DNA of 16,201 nt from Phlegmacium glaucopus (taxonomy: Eukaryota > Basidiomycota > Agaricomycetes > Agaricales > Cortinariaceae). The stretch's first letter is position 1, and each line of letters opens with the position of its first letter. The stretch lies in NCBI GenBank assembly GCA_015039465.1, contig MU130375.1, forward strand, positions 77,863-94,063. The letters are read 5' to 3'. Shown here piece after piece: positions 1 through 9,603 of the stretch. Under the pieces are notes generated by a model. The model worked only from the letters and a program-made list of their open reading frames with translations. It did no database searches and was not told where the DNA came from. The position numbers and the translations under genes are program-made.

Positions 1-387
1 TTGTTTTATGATGTCATGTCTTGTTTCTAGATGACTGAGCATGCCTTATGAGGTCATATGTTTCATAATGTCACATTGTCACAATTGTGACAATTGTGAC
101 AATTGTGACAATTGTGACAATTGTGACAATTGTGACATGATGTCACATGATATCACATGCTTTATTATTGTAGGACCTCTTATTGATATTTTACTTACTG
201 ATGTTATCCTTAGGACTTGTATAACAATCCTTCATAATTGTAGACTTGATAGTTACTTTAGATTGCAAGTAGTTCATTTGACCATTATGGATTTTGTATG
301 GTTAGAGTCTGAACTTTTTGTAGTGTTATTTAACAGTATGATAAATAGATCAATTCAGATCATAGTTATCTGCTGCTTTAACCTGAA
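1..387. other. AT-rich non-coding stretch
   Basis: No supported gene. It is AT-rich and contains the 9-bp minisatellite at 71-137 together with many partial copies of gtcacatg/catgtgac-type palindromic words around it. A reading frame that crosses the minisatellite encodes only a Cys-Asp-Asn repeat and has no recognisable protein, so I do not call it. Confidence 0.6.
71..137. repeat. 9-bp tandem repeat (minisatellite)
   Basis: About six consecutive copies of the 9-base unit tgacaattg (79-132), flanked by degenerate copies. Each unit contains the palindrome acaattgt, so the array reads nearly the same on both strands and could fold into many alternative hairpins. Flanks (tcacattgtcac on the left, gtgacatgatgtcac on the right) are also palindromic. 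Confidence 0.95.
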
Positions 388-560
388 CTTTACACTCCCC
401 CACATCTTCCTCCAGGAATCCAGGAGGAATCCAGGAATTCCTGGTCAATGAGAATATTCCTGGAGGATTCCTGGTGGATTCCTAGTAAATTCCTGGGATT
501 CCTGGTTAATTCCTGGTTAATTCCTGGTGGATTCCAGATGAATTCCAGGTGAATTCCCAG
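388..560 (+). repeat. Solo end of a foldback repeat with attcctggt-type subterminal motifs
   Basis: Begins with CTTTACACTCCCCCA at 388-402, followed by a run of degenerate caggaatcc/attcctggt motifs. The same terminal motif and following bases recur at 715 in the same orientation and, inverted, at 1556. The similarity to the 715 copy also extends a few bases upstream (cctgaa), so the true outer edge is uncertain. It looks like one end of a non-autonomous element whose other half is missing or merged with the neighbouring copy. Confidence 0.75.
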
Positions 561-651
561 GACTATTATTTCTACACCATCATTTCAATCAAATTTTCTT
601 AGTTTTTTTTGTCACACACATATTAATTTCTTTAATTTAATACTAACAACT

Positions 652-672
652 CTACCCCTTAGTGAGGGGTAG
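652..672. repeat. Short perfect hairpin
   Basis: ctacccct and aggggtag form an 8-bp GC-rich stem around a five-base loop. It lies between the two forward foldback ends. Its role is unknown; with no gene upstream it is not a convincing terminator. Confidence 0.5.
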
Positions 673-714
673 CTATTATCATTTATAATTACTTATACAT
701 TGTTTAATCCTGAA

Positions 715-1556
715 CTTTACACTCCCCCATATCTTCCTGCAGGAATCCAGGAATTCCTGATAAATGAGATTATTCCTGGTAGATTCCTAGTAAATTCTTG
801 GTGGATTCCTAGTATTCCTGTACTACCATTAAATATTATTTAAAGGTAAAATGGCAATACATAAGTTAATTGTGATCCATACATATATAGGTTAACATCT
901 ATTAAAGGTGGCAATGCCTTACTGCCATTTGAATGTTGAACTTTGTTCAAGCTGTGAGGTGTGACACATCTCAACAGCACTTTCTTTACAACCACAACTG
1001 TCACCAACCAGGAATCCACCAGGAATCACCAGGAATACTAGGAATCCACCCAGAATTTACTAGAAATCCACCAGGAATAATCTCATTTGTCAGGAATTCC
1101 TGGATTCCTCCTGGATTCCTCCAGGATTCTGATGTGTCACATGTGGTCACATGTGGTCACATGATCAAACCTCGCAGCCTGAACAAAATTCAAAACTCAA
1201 ATGGCAGCAAGGCATTGCCACCTTTAATATATGTTAACCTATATATGTATGAATTACAACTAACTTATGTATTTATATTATACCTTTAAATATTAATAAT
1301 AAATACCATTTAATGGTAGTACCAGGAATTCCAAGGATTCCTGGTGGATTCCTGGTGGATTACTTCCTAGGAATTCCCGGATTCCTGGTGGATTCCTGGT
1401 ACTCAAGGAAATTTATACCTGGATTAGGAAGAGCAAGGAATTGTCAATTTCAGGGGAAATCAGAGGAAATTGGCTGGTAGCAAATTCCTCCTGGAATCCT
1501 GGTATTCCTACCAGGAATGGCAGGAATCCTCCAGGAAGACGTGGGGGAGTGTAAAG
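715..1556. mobile_element. Foldback (long inverted repeat) non-autonomous element
   Basis: Left edge CTTTACACTCCCCCA (715-729) matches inverted TGGGGGAGTGTAAAG at the right edge (1542-1556). Inside, two blocks alternate: A (attcctggt-rich) and B (AT-rich, containing catacatatataggttaac). B at about 836-970 is matched in reverse complement by about 1131-1310, and A at about 733-820 is matched in reverse complement by about 1010-1130, with another inverted A copy up to 1556. The order is A-B-A'-B'-A'', so nearly the whole element can fold on itself. It has no coding capacity of its own. I see no clear target-site duplication. The right edge lies inside the 3' end of the transposase reading frame, so it either inserted there or forms one end of that element. 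Confidence 0.85.
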
Positions 1557-4500
1557 ACCTCTTCAGTGCTGCCGAACTTTTGTCCACAACAGCTTTTACC
1601 ACAGCAGCCAACCCGATGCTGCTGTCATCGCCGTACTCGTCATCACTGTCATCGCCGTACTCGTCATCACTGCCCTCGTCAATGATGTCCTCTGGTACGA
1701 TTTTGTTTGAAGCAGGTAAGTCTGAGGCGGATGTTTCTGAGTCTACTAAAAGATCATTCCAGAACACAGGATCATCGACTTTCAGCTCTCTCAGTTTCTT
1801 TCGAGCATCAAAGGATGTGAGACTTTCATAGGATAGATTCCACCCACGTACACAACACATTTCGAAAGACTTTGGGATTGTAGGTCAACTGCAGGAATGC
1901 CAGGTAGCTCATTGTCTCGTACCTTTTTAACCAAAGCCTGAGAGTTGACCGCGTTGTAGGCGTTCCAAAGCCAGGTAACGCTCTGATCACGGACAGTCTT
2001 GATTCGTTTGTCAACTGCCAACACTGGTTCGTTTTTTTCAATCCACTCAAGCATGTCCTGGACAATAAACTCATGATAGGATTGCTTTATCGAGTGTTTA
2101 AATGGGCGCTGCATCCCTACATCGCATGGTTGATGAAGTCCAGTGCAACCTCCAGGTATGAAGTCCAATATAATATTGTCATGGTTGTCTGACATCCATT
2201 TGCGAAACTCCTTTGATCGATGTACAGACCAAACATTGATCTGCCAGAGTGCTTTCTGTGTTGGTGGAAGGTTGAGAAGGGCCCGTTTGCGGGCAAAGTA
2301 GGGTGCAAGAATGTTATCGACGAAGCTGTGCATGGTTGCCATGTTTGACCAGTATGTCACTGTTCCTGAATGTTCAAGAAGCATTCCTGCACTCATGACT
2401 TCATTGTAGTACCCTGCGGTTTTAGATGGACAAGATGCTGTTGATAGTCCTGCGTATATTGCCTGGAGTGGGAGGAGAGTTCCGTCATTTGCAACAGAAA
2501 CCATCACAGTAAATGCATGTTTTTCATCTCCTCCTACAAGTGAAACTTGCTTTGCACCTATCGGGGCATAGGTCATCTTGTCACCTGGAGCGTAGACCAC
2601 CTGGGTTTGATCTGAATTGACATAGAGGACAGAGAGTATGTCATATTCTTTGATGCTGTATGCCTTCCGTAAGAACAATTTCTCACATTTCTCTTCCCAA
2701 TCCTCTGGAATTTTTTGTGCTGCTCATGTTGCCTTGCGTTCTGACCAGTTCAACTGGTGCCTCATCCATTTGCGAACAAAGTTATCGGATGCTCTGAAGG
2801 TTGACCCGTCTTTATAAGGTGTGTTCAGGATTTCCAGTGCTCTGGATATTATGAGCACTAACATGACACCTCAGACAGTGAGGACAGTCATGGCAGCCCC
2901 TGCTTCACGCATTTTAAGAAGGCGGTCTTTGACCTCTTGGACGACATCGGGGTGACGAGACTGAATTGGCCCTTAGTCAGGTTTGGAACACTTTTACAAA
3001 CTGATTCACATACCAAAACTCCATGCTGACCTCCTTTATTATGTCCAGTATCGTTTCCACAGTCAATCCTTCGCAAAACAGCATTGGTCCACTTTGGCTT
3101 ATTCCCAGAGCGATCAATCCAAGATTTCACGGTTGTGCGGCTGAGGCCCTCAAAATTGACAGGGTTAATTCTCTTCACAGCATCAACAATCTCTGATGCC
3201 CCCATTTTCCACCCAACCTGCTTAACAGCGACCTCAATCTGTGACCACAGAAAGGGCGAGAACCAGTTATAATATTTTGCTTGTTGTACCAGTACCTTGG
3301 CCTTCTGGCCTTGGGGTTTTTTATGTTCACTCTTAAATTTTCGCTTGATAGCTCGCCCAGGCCGTGACAGTTTGGCAGTCGATGACCTGACTTTATGCTT
3401 GGTGTCGGTAAGTGTGGCTTTGATAATCTGTATATAAAACTCATGAAAAGAACCAACGTATAACAGATTTAACACTTACTTGGCGCTTCCTCCCCCCTGG
3501 ACTGCGAAGTCCAAGCTTTATCTCAGCTCTTTTATTTGTCTCCCATTGCTTCTGCTTCCAAAGGCGCGCTCGTTCTTTTTTTGTTTCTGCTTGTTGAAGC
3601 CTTGCAGCTCTGAGCTTGTATTGATCATCTTGCATCATTGTTTCATATTGGTCTGTCTCTTGTGCATGGTATTCCTCATTTTGCTCCTTTGTCCCTTGGG
3701 AAAAAAATTGAAACAGGCCTTTCTTTGAACCCTTGGTAAGTCCCTGTCGGATTGCTGATGTGATGGTTGGCTTAGATGTTGATTCCACAGCACTCGCCAA
3801 TATTGCTCCGGATTTGTTGGGCAGGGCTGGGCTCAGAAGAGAAGTGGGGTTTGGAGGCGTGGTCAATTTGAGAGTGAGGTGCGCTGGTTCGTCATCATCC
3901 ATTGAGTCTTCTCCTGACCCTTGGTCCGATTCATAAGATTCTTCATCCATCTCCCAATCACTGCTGGCACCACCTTCCAGCTGTTCATTTTCCACCCCAT
4001 CATTTGTTTCGGTGTCGGAGTCCATGTGCTCTGAGTCAACATCTTCACTTTCTGCCTCGCTTGGTAAGGTCTAAGATGTATTCACCAAAATTATTATATA
4101 TTCCAGGAGATAATGAGTATACTTTACCTCTGCCTGAGTATGCCTTCGGATAACCTTCAGCAAGACATCTAATCGACCTTCCACCACATTTCCTGCATTG
4201 AGTAGCTTTTCTTTCCCATTTGAAAAGAAAACTGTTAATGCATTCCAAGCTAGTAAACAACATGAAAAGAATCCCTTTGGATGGTGACTGGGAGTGATTG
4301 GTGTGTAAATTGTTTGCCGCTATGAAAGTATGTCCACCACTCTAACACCTTCTTCACAGTCTCTGGTATCTGCTGCTCAAGGGAGTCTCCATACCATATT
4401 TCACCCATCCAAAAGTCAAGAACAACCGCCACCCAATGGTTCCGGTTGAGATTTACCAGAAAGCCAAACTGATCTCGCCTTCCCGTTTCAAGACCATTTC

Positions 4501-5223
4501 CGATATGGTGATAAAGTCTGAAGGAGCCATCAGTGGTGTAGCGTTCAGGTGCCTCGTAAGCCAGTTTGATCTTCTCATAAAACCAAGTGCTCCCAATCTC
4601 GACAGTAAACTGACACTCGAGTTGTACCTTAGTCTTTAGGAGATCAAGCATCTGTCCTGCATGCTCTCCCTTCAACCAGGCGTTGGATGTGTATGCTGTA
4701 AGTATCTTGAGGTCGTCTGTACCATTGGAGCTGAAACCACACAGGTTGTGTCCCCATTGAAGAACTGCTAATGCGTTGAAAACCTGATCGACAACTTGGG
4801 CAGACTCTTTTTTTCCCTTTGCGGCCCACTTTTGAGACAGCTCATGCAAATTTTGCTCTGCCCTCGCCCTCGCTCCCTGCACCAGCTGAACCTCAAACAT
4901 GTTGTCCCAGTATGTGACAATCCACAGGGGGTATGTTCCGCTTGAATTGGTGTGAACTGGCTTGATTGAACGGTTTCCAGCACTAGTTGCATGAAGTAGG
5001 TGCTTCTTCAATGCATCAACAACAGACTGTGGAGGTGAAGGAAGTGCTTGGATATTTGTAATATCATTTATGTTTGGAGGTTGGGTATCAAAGAAACTGT
5101 TGTTGGGAAGTCTCGGGATGGCAATAGGAGAGGAAGGTGAAATTGAAGGAGCTCAAGAACTGTCAGCTTGGGGCTTGGAAATATTTGTGCGTAGAACTCT
5201 TGGGGAGCAATGCTGAGGTCCAT
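1450..5223 (-). pseudogene. Ulp1-like protease / DDE_1 transposase fusion gene, decayed
   Basis: Read on the minus strand from ATG at 5223. (1) A Pro/Ser-rich lead. (2) A Ulp1/C48-like cysteine protease: His in NHW (4438-4436), Asp in YGDS (4387-4385), Cys at 4262-4260 just past a one-base loss. (3) Intron 4127-4071 (57 nt, phase 0). (4) An acidic, then basic linker. (5) Intron 3479-3428 (52 nt, phase 0). (6) A helix-turn-helix region (about 3280-3050). (7) A DDE_1 transposase core: first Asp in NSDQTQ (2612-2610), VWSVHRS box at about 2230, third Asp in QPCDVG (2123-2121). Breaks: apparent one-base losses near 5150, 4264, 2970 and 1875; TGA stops at 2873-2871 and 2726-2724; the second catalytic Asp before VWSVHRS is Asn (2237-2235). 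The C-terminal frame ends inside the foldback repeat. Known: DDE_1 cuts and joins transposon ends; Ulp1 enzymes remove SUMO-like tags. Inferred: one transposon-encoded gene, now dead. Confidence 0.85.
1622..1669 (-). repeat. Two 24-bp tandem repeats in the acidic C-terminus
   Basis: The unit tgtcatcgccgtactcgtca plus tcac occurs twice, head to tail, and encodes on the minus strand an Asp/Glu-rich DDEYGDDS motif twice. It lies in the acidic tail of the transposase frame, a typical place for replication-slippage expansion. Confidence 0.85.
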
Positions 5224-5426
5224 CTTGTGTAGTAAATAGTCAGTCGAGACAATGGACCAGTGAAAAATGTATATTTGAAAATATCATGGACCTAAATGGG
5301 GAAGTCCATAAAGGGTGTTAACCCTACAAGTGGCGAAAATATTTGGATGGTCACATGTCCCAGTAGGACATGGCGAAACCAAAATTTTGCCGCACTGGTC
5401 ACAGGTCACACAGGGTGGTGAATTGA
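5224..5426. other. Spacer between two decayed elements, with a hairpin
   Basis: Between the start of the protease/transposase gene and the truncated reverse transcriptase. Contains a perfect 7-bp inverted repeat (catgtcc 5354-5360, ggacatg 5366-5372) and a repeated tggcgaaa word. No gene. The junction where the retroelement lost its 5' part must lie here, but I cannot place it to the base. Confidence 0.5.
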
Positions 5427-6497
5427 TTGATTTCATACAGTAGTAGCAATTTGGGCATGATTGGTAACGCCGTGGTTGACATCTGGGAGGCAGAGGAAGT
5501 CCATCCTATTCTAAAATATGAAGACGACCTCAAAATCTTCCACACTCCATCAACTACAGGCACATTTTCGGATGGCAATATCTATTATGACTACGACTGC
5601 CCAGAGGCTTTACATCATATTGAGCTGTTAGGTGTCCCTTGGCACAAAGAGAAAGGGGACAACAGCTTTAAATTCATAACAACATTCATCAGTTTCCTGT
5701 GGGACATACCCCAGAAACTAGTTAGCCTTCCTGAAGTAAAACAACTTAAGTTTCATGAGCGGGTCCGCCGGTTTCTCAACAACTTCTCGATTTACAACCA
5801 TCCATGCCAGCTTGTTGATGTTGAAAAGATTCATGGCTCATTGTGTCACGTCGCATTCGTATATGTGAACGGCCACTCTCGTCTCCCCTCACTCTCCAAT
5901 TTCGCCGCATCCTTCCAGTGCAAAGACAGGTACTTCAGGACCAGATACCCACCTTGGGCCATGATCAAAGACCTAGAATGGTGGCTTGAGGCGCTATCAG
6001 TTCCCTGCATCACCCGTCAACTTCATCCTCGGGGTACTCTGCAGGATCTGGGGCTCTACATAGACGCCTCCACATCATGGGGTATTGGTATTGTCATGGG
6101 AGAGTCTTGGGCTGCCTTCCACCTGTCCCCCACTTGGAAGATTCCAGGCTGTGACATCTGTTGGCTGGAGACAGTTGCGGTTGAGCTTCTGGTTTATTTC
6201 CTTGAACAGAAGGGTCTCTGTGATTGTCGGCTGCTCATCCATTCCAACAACCAAGGCACAATTGGGGCCATGGCCAAGGGCCGCAGCTCGAATACCCACA
6301 TTAATCTTTCTGTCCGCTGCACATATGTGGTCCTCATGGACTTATTCATCACACCTAACATCAACTACATTGAGTCTGAAGCTAACCCAGCCGATCCTAT
6401 CTCACATGGAGAACCAGGATTAGCTGGGAAGCAGGTTTTTCCTATCTTTACGCTCCCAGTTGAGCTCATTGATTGCTTCCTTGATGTCCAGTCTTGA
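5427..6497 (+). pseudogene. Reverse transcriptase (C-terminal part) and RNase H of the DIRS-like element
   Basis: About 356 codons without an ATG at the left, so the protein is 5'-truncated. The polymerase active-site box reads KYEDDL (Asp-Asp at 5523-5528), a variant of the usual Y-x-D-D. After thumb and connection regions comes an RNase H fold: first Asp in LYIDAS (about 6060), Glu in WLETVAVEL (about 6165-6190), and the third position in the motif usually written SDN, which here is Ser-Asn-Asn (6246-6248). The terminal ADP-I-S box has His (SHG) where family members usually have Arg. Both changes fit G to A at a CpG. Known role: copying element RNA into DNA and removing the RNA strand. With the fingers missing and an RNase H acid lost it should be inactive. 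Confidence 0.85.
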
Positions 6498-8005
6498 ACG
6501 AGCTTTCCCATCGGCGGCCCGTGCTGTCGAGAGGTCAGTGGGTGAGAGAAGAACCTCGGTTCCTATTTTACCGCGCCCCACTTGTCCTCGAAACTCATTT
6601 CACCTGTATAAATCTCACCCTGCATCATCCTCCAGCATTCCTGAAATTATGTTACCCTTTTCTACCCCACTCTATGCATCATCCAAATCAGAAACCACAT
6701 CCACAGCCTTACACTTAATCAGTGCCAATACTCCTCGTCCCATACAACCTCACAAACCTCAGAGCGGCCGATCCATCATACCTAGCCATCTACACCCCCA
6801 CGTCGCAGCCGCTGACCGTATCTTCTTATGGGATACTCCTTTTGGAGTCCGTCATAGAGCACAACTCACCCAGACACTTCCTTCTCCCCTCGTTGAATCA
6901 GCAATGATGGCTATCAGAGGCGGCTATGCCCCAAACACCAGATCCACCTATGCTGCAGGCCTGAAACGGTTCACACAATTTTGTGATAAGTGGCACATAG
7001 CAGAGGAGGATTGCATGCCTGCTCAATACCCTCTTCTTTGTGCTTTTATTGCCAAACATAAAGGCTTAGTGGCAGGTGGTACCATCCATTCCTGGATGTC
7101 GGGCCTACGCAGCTGGCACATTGTGCATCATGCCCCATGGTGTGGTGATGACAACTGGGTCAAATTAGCTCATGTCTCTGCAAATAAGGAGGGGACCAAC
7201 CACAGAATGGCTCTCAGGGCACCCATGTCTGTCAAGCACCTGCTAGCTCTTCGCCACATCATTAACCTGTCAGACTCATTTCATGCAGCCATCTGGGCAG
7301 CCGCTTTATGCATGTTCTTGGGCTGCTGACGGCTTGGTGAGACCATCATCGCCATTGCGGCTGCTTTCAATGAGAAGTACCATGTACTTCGTTCCGTCAC
7401 GTAGGTCATACCACTCATTATGGTCACCCTATCATCTAACATTCATTAGCATTGCCTTTCGCACATTGCGGGATGGGACTTGCTCCGCAAGTTTCCCGAT
7501 TCCTTGGACAAAGTCCACAAGAGAGGTTGGCGCTTCTGTGGTCCTTACAGCACATGCCAACTCGCTGATATGTCCTGTCGCCACTCTTGAGAACCATCTC
7601 GCTGTCAACTCATCAATTCCTTCATCATCAGCTCTCTTTGCATACATGACACCTCAGGGCCAACCTAGAAACTTGCTCAAGCATACATTCCTCAACTTCG
7701 TCACAGGTGTATGGTCAGCTGCCAAGCTTACCCACATTCTCGGGCACAGCTTCCATATTGGTGGTGCCGTGGAGTTGCTCCTTGCTGGGGTACCTCCAGA
7801 AGTTGTTGCTGCCACTGGTGGCTGGACTTCTCTCGCTTTCCTTCTGTACTGGCACCGCATGGAGGATATTCTCCCCATGAGCACTTCAAAAGCATACAAC
7901 AAAGCTCATATCAATACTCTGGCCATCATTTTCAAACAATTCCACATCAACAATAATATTCCTTCCGTACTTATCAACGCATCAGATGGTTCACTTTCAA
8001 TTTAG
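6484..8005 (+). pseudogene. Tyrosine recombinase (phage-integrase fold) of the DIRS-like element, one intron
   Basis: Exon 1 runs 6484-7400, intron 7401-7449 (49 nt, GTAGGT start, CTAAC branch-like site, TTAG end), exon 2 7450-8005; the splice joins a split Thr codon and restores the frame. The N-terminal part (about 6900-7160: RGGYAPNTRSTYAAGLKRF, then a conserved Trp-rich helix) looks like the SAM-like core-binding domain. Box A is G-C-stop-R-L-G-E: the first catalytic Arg is present (7330-7332) but an in-frame TGA sits just before it (7327-7329), fitting CGA to TGA. The HxxR box reads HSFH with Arg replaced by His (7754-7756, fits CGT to CAT). The nucleophile Tyr is kept in LLYWHR (7847-7849). 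Inferred: an inactive integrase relic. Confidence 0.85.
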
Positions 8006-8621
8006 TTTCTCATGCCTCGTCAGCGGCCCAATTATCAAGTATTATCAGCATCCCACTCCTATTTAGTAGAATGTAGAAGTCACATCACTGTTTCGGACAA
8101 TCTAGATATCCTTGCATCACCACTTGTATTGATCTTCCCTCATACTCTCACCTTGTAGAACTACTTTGCATCCTTTACATCCTGCTCGTCACATATATAT
8201 TTCTGCTGCTCCCGCCTTTCCATCATACTTGACTTTAAACTTATTGCTCACCGCTTCCATTTATCACTTAACAGAGAATATTACCATCATTCAACTTGAT
8301 CAGAGGGCTTCTCTTATTGAAAACATGACACTATCTCGATACTACGTATCACATTCTTGGTGTCTCGATGGGGCAGGTCAAGCACCAGAGTGATGCTTGT
8401 TTGGGTAGACAGCCTGCCTCACTCGTACCTCACCAACCTGCCGACAGGAGCTTACACTCTGGTTGGTACAGCTGGTTGATTTCAGCACTTGTTCGCCACA
8501 ATCAAGCTCACCTGACGCTCAGGTCTTGCTTGGACTCCTCTTCAGATCATTTCTGAACCTTTTTGGATCAAATAATTGGGCCGCTATCTCAGGCCAATCT
8601 AATCTCTCCTGGAAATGAAAT

Positions 8622-8641
8622 CACATGATGCAAGTCATGTG
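8622..8641. repeat. Perfect 7-bp hairpin
   Basis: cacatga, a six-base loop, then tcatgtg. It resembles in size and base content the hairpin at 5354-5372 on the other side of the retroelement remains, which may mean both belong to element ends; this is only a suggestion. Confidence 0.45.
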
Positions 8642-8815
8642 AATCTTCTTGTGTATAACAAGCGCAATTTTCTCCTCGCTTACTCTTTTCTATCCTTTAA
8701 CTACCGATCGTTCCATTTTCTCCACCTCAATTCTATAGCTATATCTACTCACTCATTCATCTAACTCATCCTCTTTCTTTAACCCACCCACCCACACCAC
8801 GACAAGAGTAGAGGA

Positions 8816-8855
8816 GGGCCGTTTGGGGTTAGCCAACCAGCAACCCCATCGGCCC
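8816..8855. repeat. GC-rich hairpin with 11-base loop
   Basis: gggccgtttggggtt (8816-8830) pairs with aaccccatcggccc (8842-8855) with only a one-base bulge and one mismatch, around loop agccaaccagc. It stands out sharply in the surrounding AT/CT-rich DNA. It could be an RNA structure in an element leader or terminal region. Function unknown. Confidence 0.7.
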
Positions 8856-9603
8856 TTCGACCTGGAGCCTCAACGACCTATCTTCTCTCGTTGTCGGCTT
8901 TTCACACCCAACCTTACTACTCTTGCTCTTATATACCTCTTTTTACGAGTTTTCTCTCACACTATTCTCAATATTTTCCCTCTTTTGCTGCGAGTTCAAT
9001 ACACGAGAACCACGCCCAGCTCAGGCTCTGGCAAAATCTTCCGGCACGATTGGGACCACATGCAGGCTAATCCCTTTCACCTTCTGAGATCCAAATTTGA
9101 GGAGCCCGGGCAAGCCCTAGGCACAGACAAGATATTCATACCTACGGATCTCTTGCACATTCGTCTCATTGTAACATAATATTGCACCTCTACTTTCATT
9201 GACTCCAAGACGCGACAGTTACCTTATCAACTTTCAGTCCTATCAACGGAATGTAACATCAGGCCTGATTATCCCCCCAATACTTGTGTTTGAATATTAT
9301 TCTCATGAGAGGTTAACAAGAACTGAGTAGTTTTTTTCTTCTTTCTCTGTTGGTTTCAAATGTCCTTTGGCAATGCCGTCTTTGGTAAGTACATTGAGAA
9401 AACAAAATGAAAAAAAAGTAGAAATATATGAGTAGGGATATGCAATAGCCATAGTCAGTAAGTAGGTAGATAAGTGCCAACCATAGATCCTTTGTCCACC
9501 TCTCAGGTGGGGTAACTAAAAAACCTACGCTTTGACCTCATCTGTACTACTTTTAACCTCAACCGCAGCCTTCAAACATCCAACAACCACAGCAGGAACA
9601 TCT

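Larger units (their letters stand above)
5427..8005 (+). mobile_element. DIRS-like retroelement with tyrosine recombinase, 5'-truncated
   Basis: Reverse transcriptase palm, RNase H and a tyrosine recombinase follow each other on one strand, the order found in the DIRS group, which integrates with a tyrosine recombinase instead of a DDE integrase. The fingers and early palm of the reverse transcriptase and any capsid gene are missing on the left. The recombinase frame starts in the +1 frame and overlaps the RNase H stop by 14 bases (ATG 6484, stop 6495-6497). I did not find the split direct or inverted terminal repeats that would fix the element borders, so the span covers only the coding remains. 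Confidence 0.8.
8006..9600. other. Region without a supported gene; probable retroelement 3' region plus host intergenic DNA
   Basis: Mostly pyrimidine-rich on the plus strand (8660-9000). I find no protein family in either strand. It contains a weak inverted pair (accagagtg 8384-8392, cactctggt 8455-8463) and two clear hairpins listed separately. A frame at 8823-9179 has no ATG at its start and no recognisable motif. The right part (9180-9600) is AT-rich and lies just past the 3' end of the calpain gene. Confidence 0.5.

Noticed and set aside
71..137. A CRISPR-like array
   Set aside because: Units are 9 bases with no spacers, in a eukaryotic-type region with introns.
41..451. A 136-codon plus-strand frame with a Cys-Asp-Asn repeat
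   Set aside because: It is the 9-bp minisatellite plus AT-rich DNA and runs into the foldback repeat; no protein family resemblance.
933..1289. A plus-strand coding frame
   Set aside because: It consists of the foldback motif repeats translated (IHQESPGILGIHPEF-type); explained by the inverted repeat.
1875..5150. All frameshifts in the transposase gene taken as true mutations
   Set aside because: Not fully accepted: each is equivalent to losing one base, some beside short homopolymers, so sequencing or assembly errors could explain part of them; the stops and Asp to Asn change cannot be explained by indel errors.
8823..9179. A 118-codon plus-strand frame beginning beside the GC-rich hairpin
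   Set aside because: No ATG at its start, no recognisable motif, biased pyrimidine-rich composition.
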